Below, one piece after another: positions 35,557 through 35,598 of a stretch of DNA of 35,598 nt. Location of the stretch: assembly GCA_944331915.1 (NCBI GenBank), contig CALVIR010000010.1:1-35598 (forward strand). Direction: 5' to 3'. Made by a program: the position numbers and the translations under genes. Source of the DNA: an uncultured Bacilli bacterium (GTDB lineage Bacteria; Bacillota_I; Bacilli_A; RF39; UBA660). A model generated the notes under the pieces. That model was not told the origin of the DNA. It was given only the letters and a program-made list of their open reading frames with translations, and made no database searches. The number at the start of each line of letters is the position of its first letter. Position 1 is the first letter of the stretch.

Positions 35557-35598
35557 TAGTTGATAATGCTGTATAAAGCTTTGGAAACATTAGAATTT

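Overview
The window is the replication-origin region of a low-GC Bacillota chromosome, most like a member of Bacilli or an Erysipelotrichia-type relative. The evidence is gene order (rnpA-yidC-jag-mnmE-mnmG-rsmG-noc-parA-parB to one side, dnaA-dnaN-recF-gyrB-gyrA-dnaX-recR-holB-mfd to the other), very AT-rich DNA, and Bacillota-specific families: Noc-type ParB, RicT/YaaT, BofA, ComK and DUF951. TGA is used as a stop and reading frames are full length under the standard bacterial code, so it is not a Mycoplasma-type code. I cannot name the species.

Layout. The origin lies around dnaA. Every gene left of about 21.25 kb reads leftward and every gene right of 21.67 kb reads rightward, so all are co-directional with forks leaving oriC. 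DnaA boxes sit both upstream of dnaA (21285-21458) and between dnaA and dnaN (19770-19858), a bipartite oriC as in Bacillus. The left arm carries dnaA, dnaN, a comK homologue, the recF-gyrB-gyrA operon, a 1.76-kb non-coding island, the SRP RNA, tadA, dnaX-ybaB-recR, a bofA-like gene, holB, ricT, a trmN6-type methyltransferase, rsmI, pth and mfd. The right arm carries rpmH, rnpA, yidC, jag, an unrecognised gene, mnmE, mnmG, rsmG, a noc-like parB, then parA-parB-mscS-DUF951-abgT as a tightly overlapping run, and ychF.

The most striking part is the non-coding island between the gyrA terminator and the SRP RNA promoter (about 10.69-12.38 kb). It holds seven copies of a palindrome centred on ATTTCCCGGGAAAT, the published Noc-binding site of B. 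subtilis, interleaved with four perfect ParB sites (parS, TGTTYCACGTGAAACA). The Noc-type sites recur every 254-307 bp. Most are embedded in longer perfect palindromes (up to 50 bp) whose outer arms differ from site to site, and a 120-bp NBS+parS module occurs twice. An eighth site lies alone between rsmI and pth. The cognate proteins appear to be encoded on the right arm: ParA/ParB (Soj/Spo0J) and a Noc-like ParB that lacks an N-terminal membrane-targeting helix but has a roughly 210-residue low-complexity linker with repeated aromatic motifs. I read the island as a compact compound centromere and nucleoid-occlusion loading site close to oriC. This is an inference from site identity and gene content.

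Other departures from the classical Bacillus layout are a ComK-family regulator between dnaN and recF, no yabA, tmk or S4-domain yaaA in their usual places, a 262-residue protein of unknown function coupled to mnmE, a YidC with an enlarged extracytoplasmic segment, and an AbgT-family transporter at the end of the parAB gene run. No tRNA, rRNA, mobile element or CRISPR was seen.
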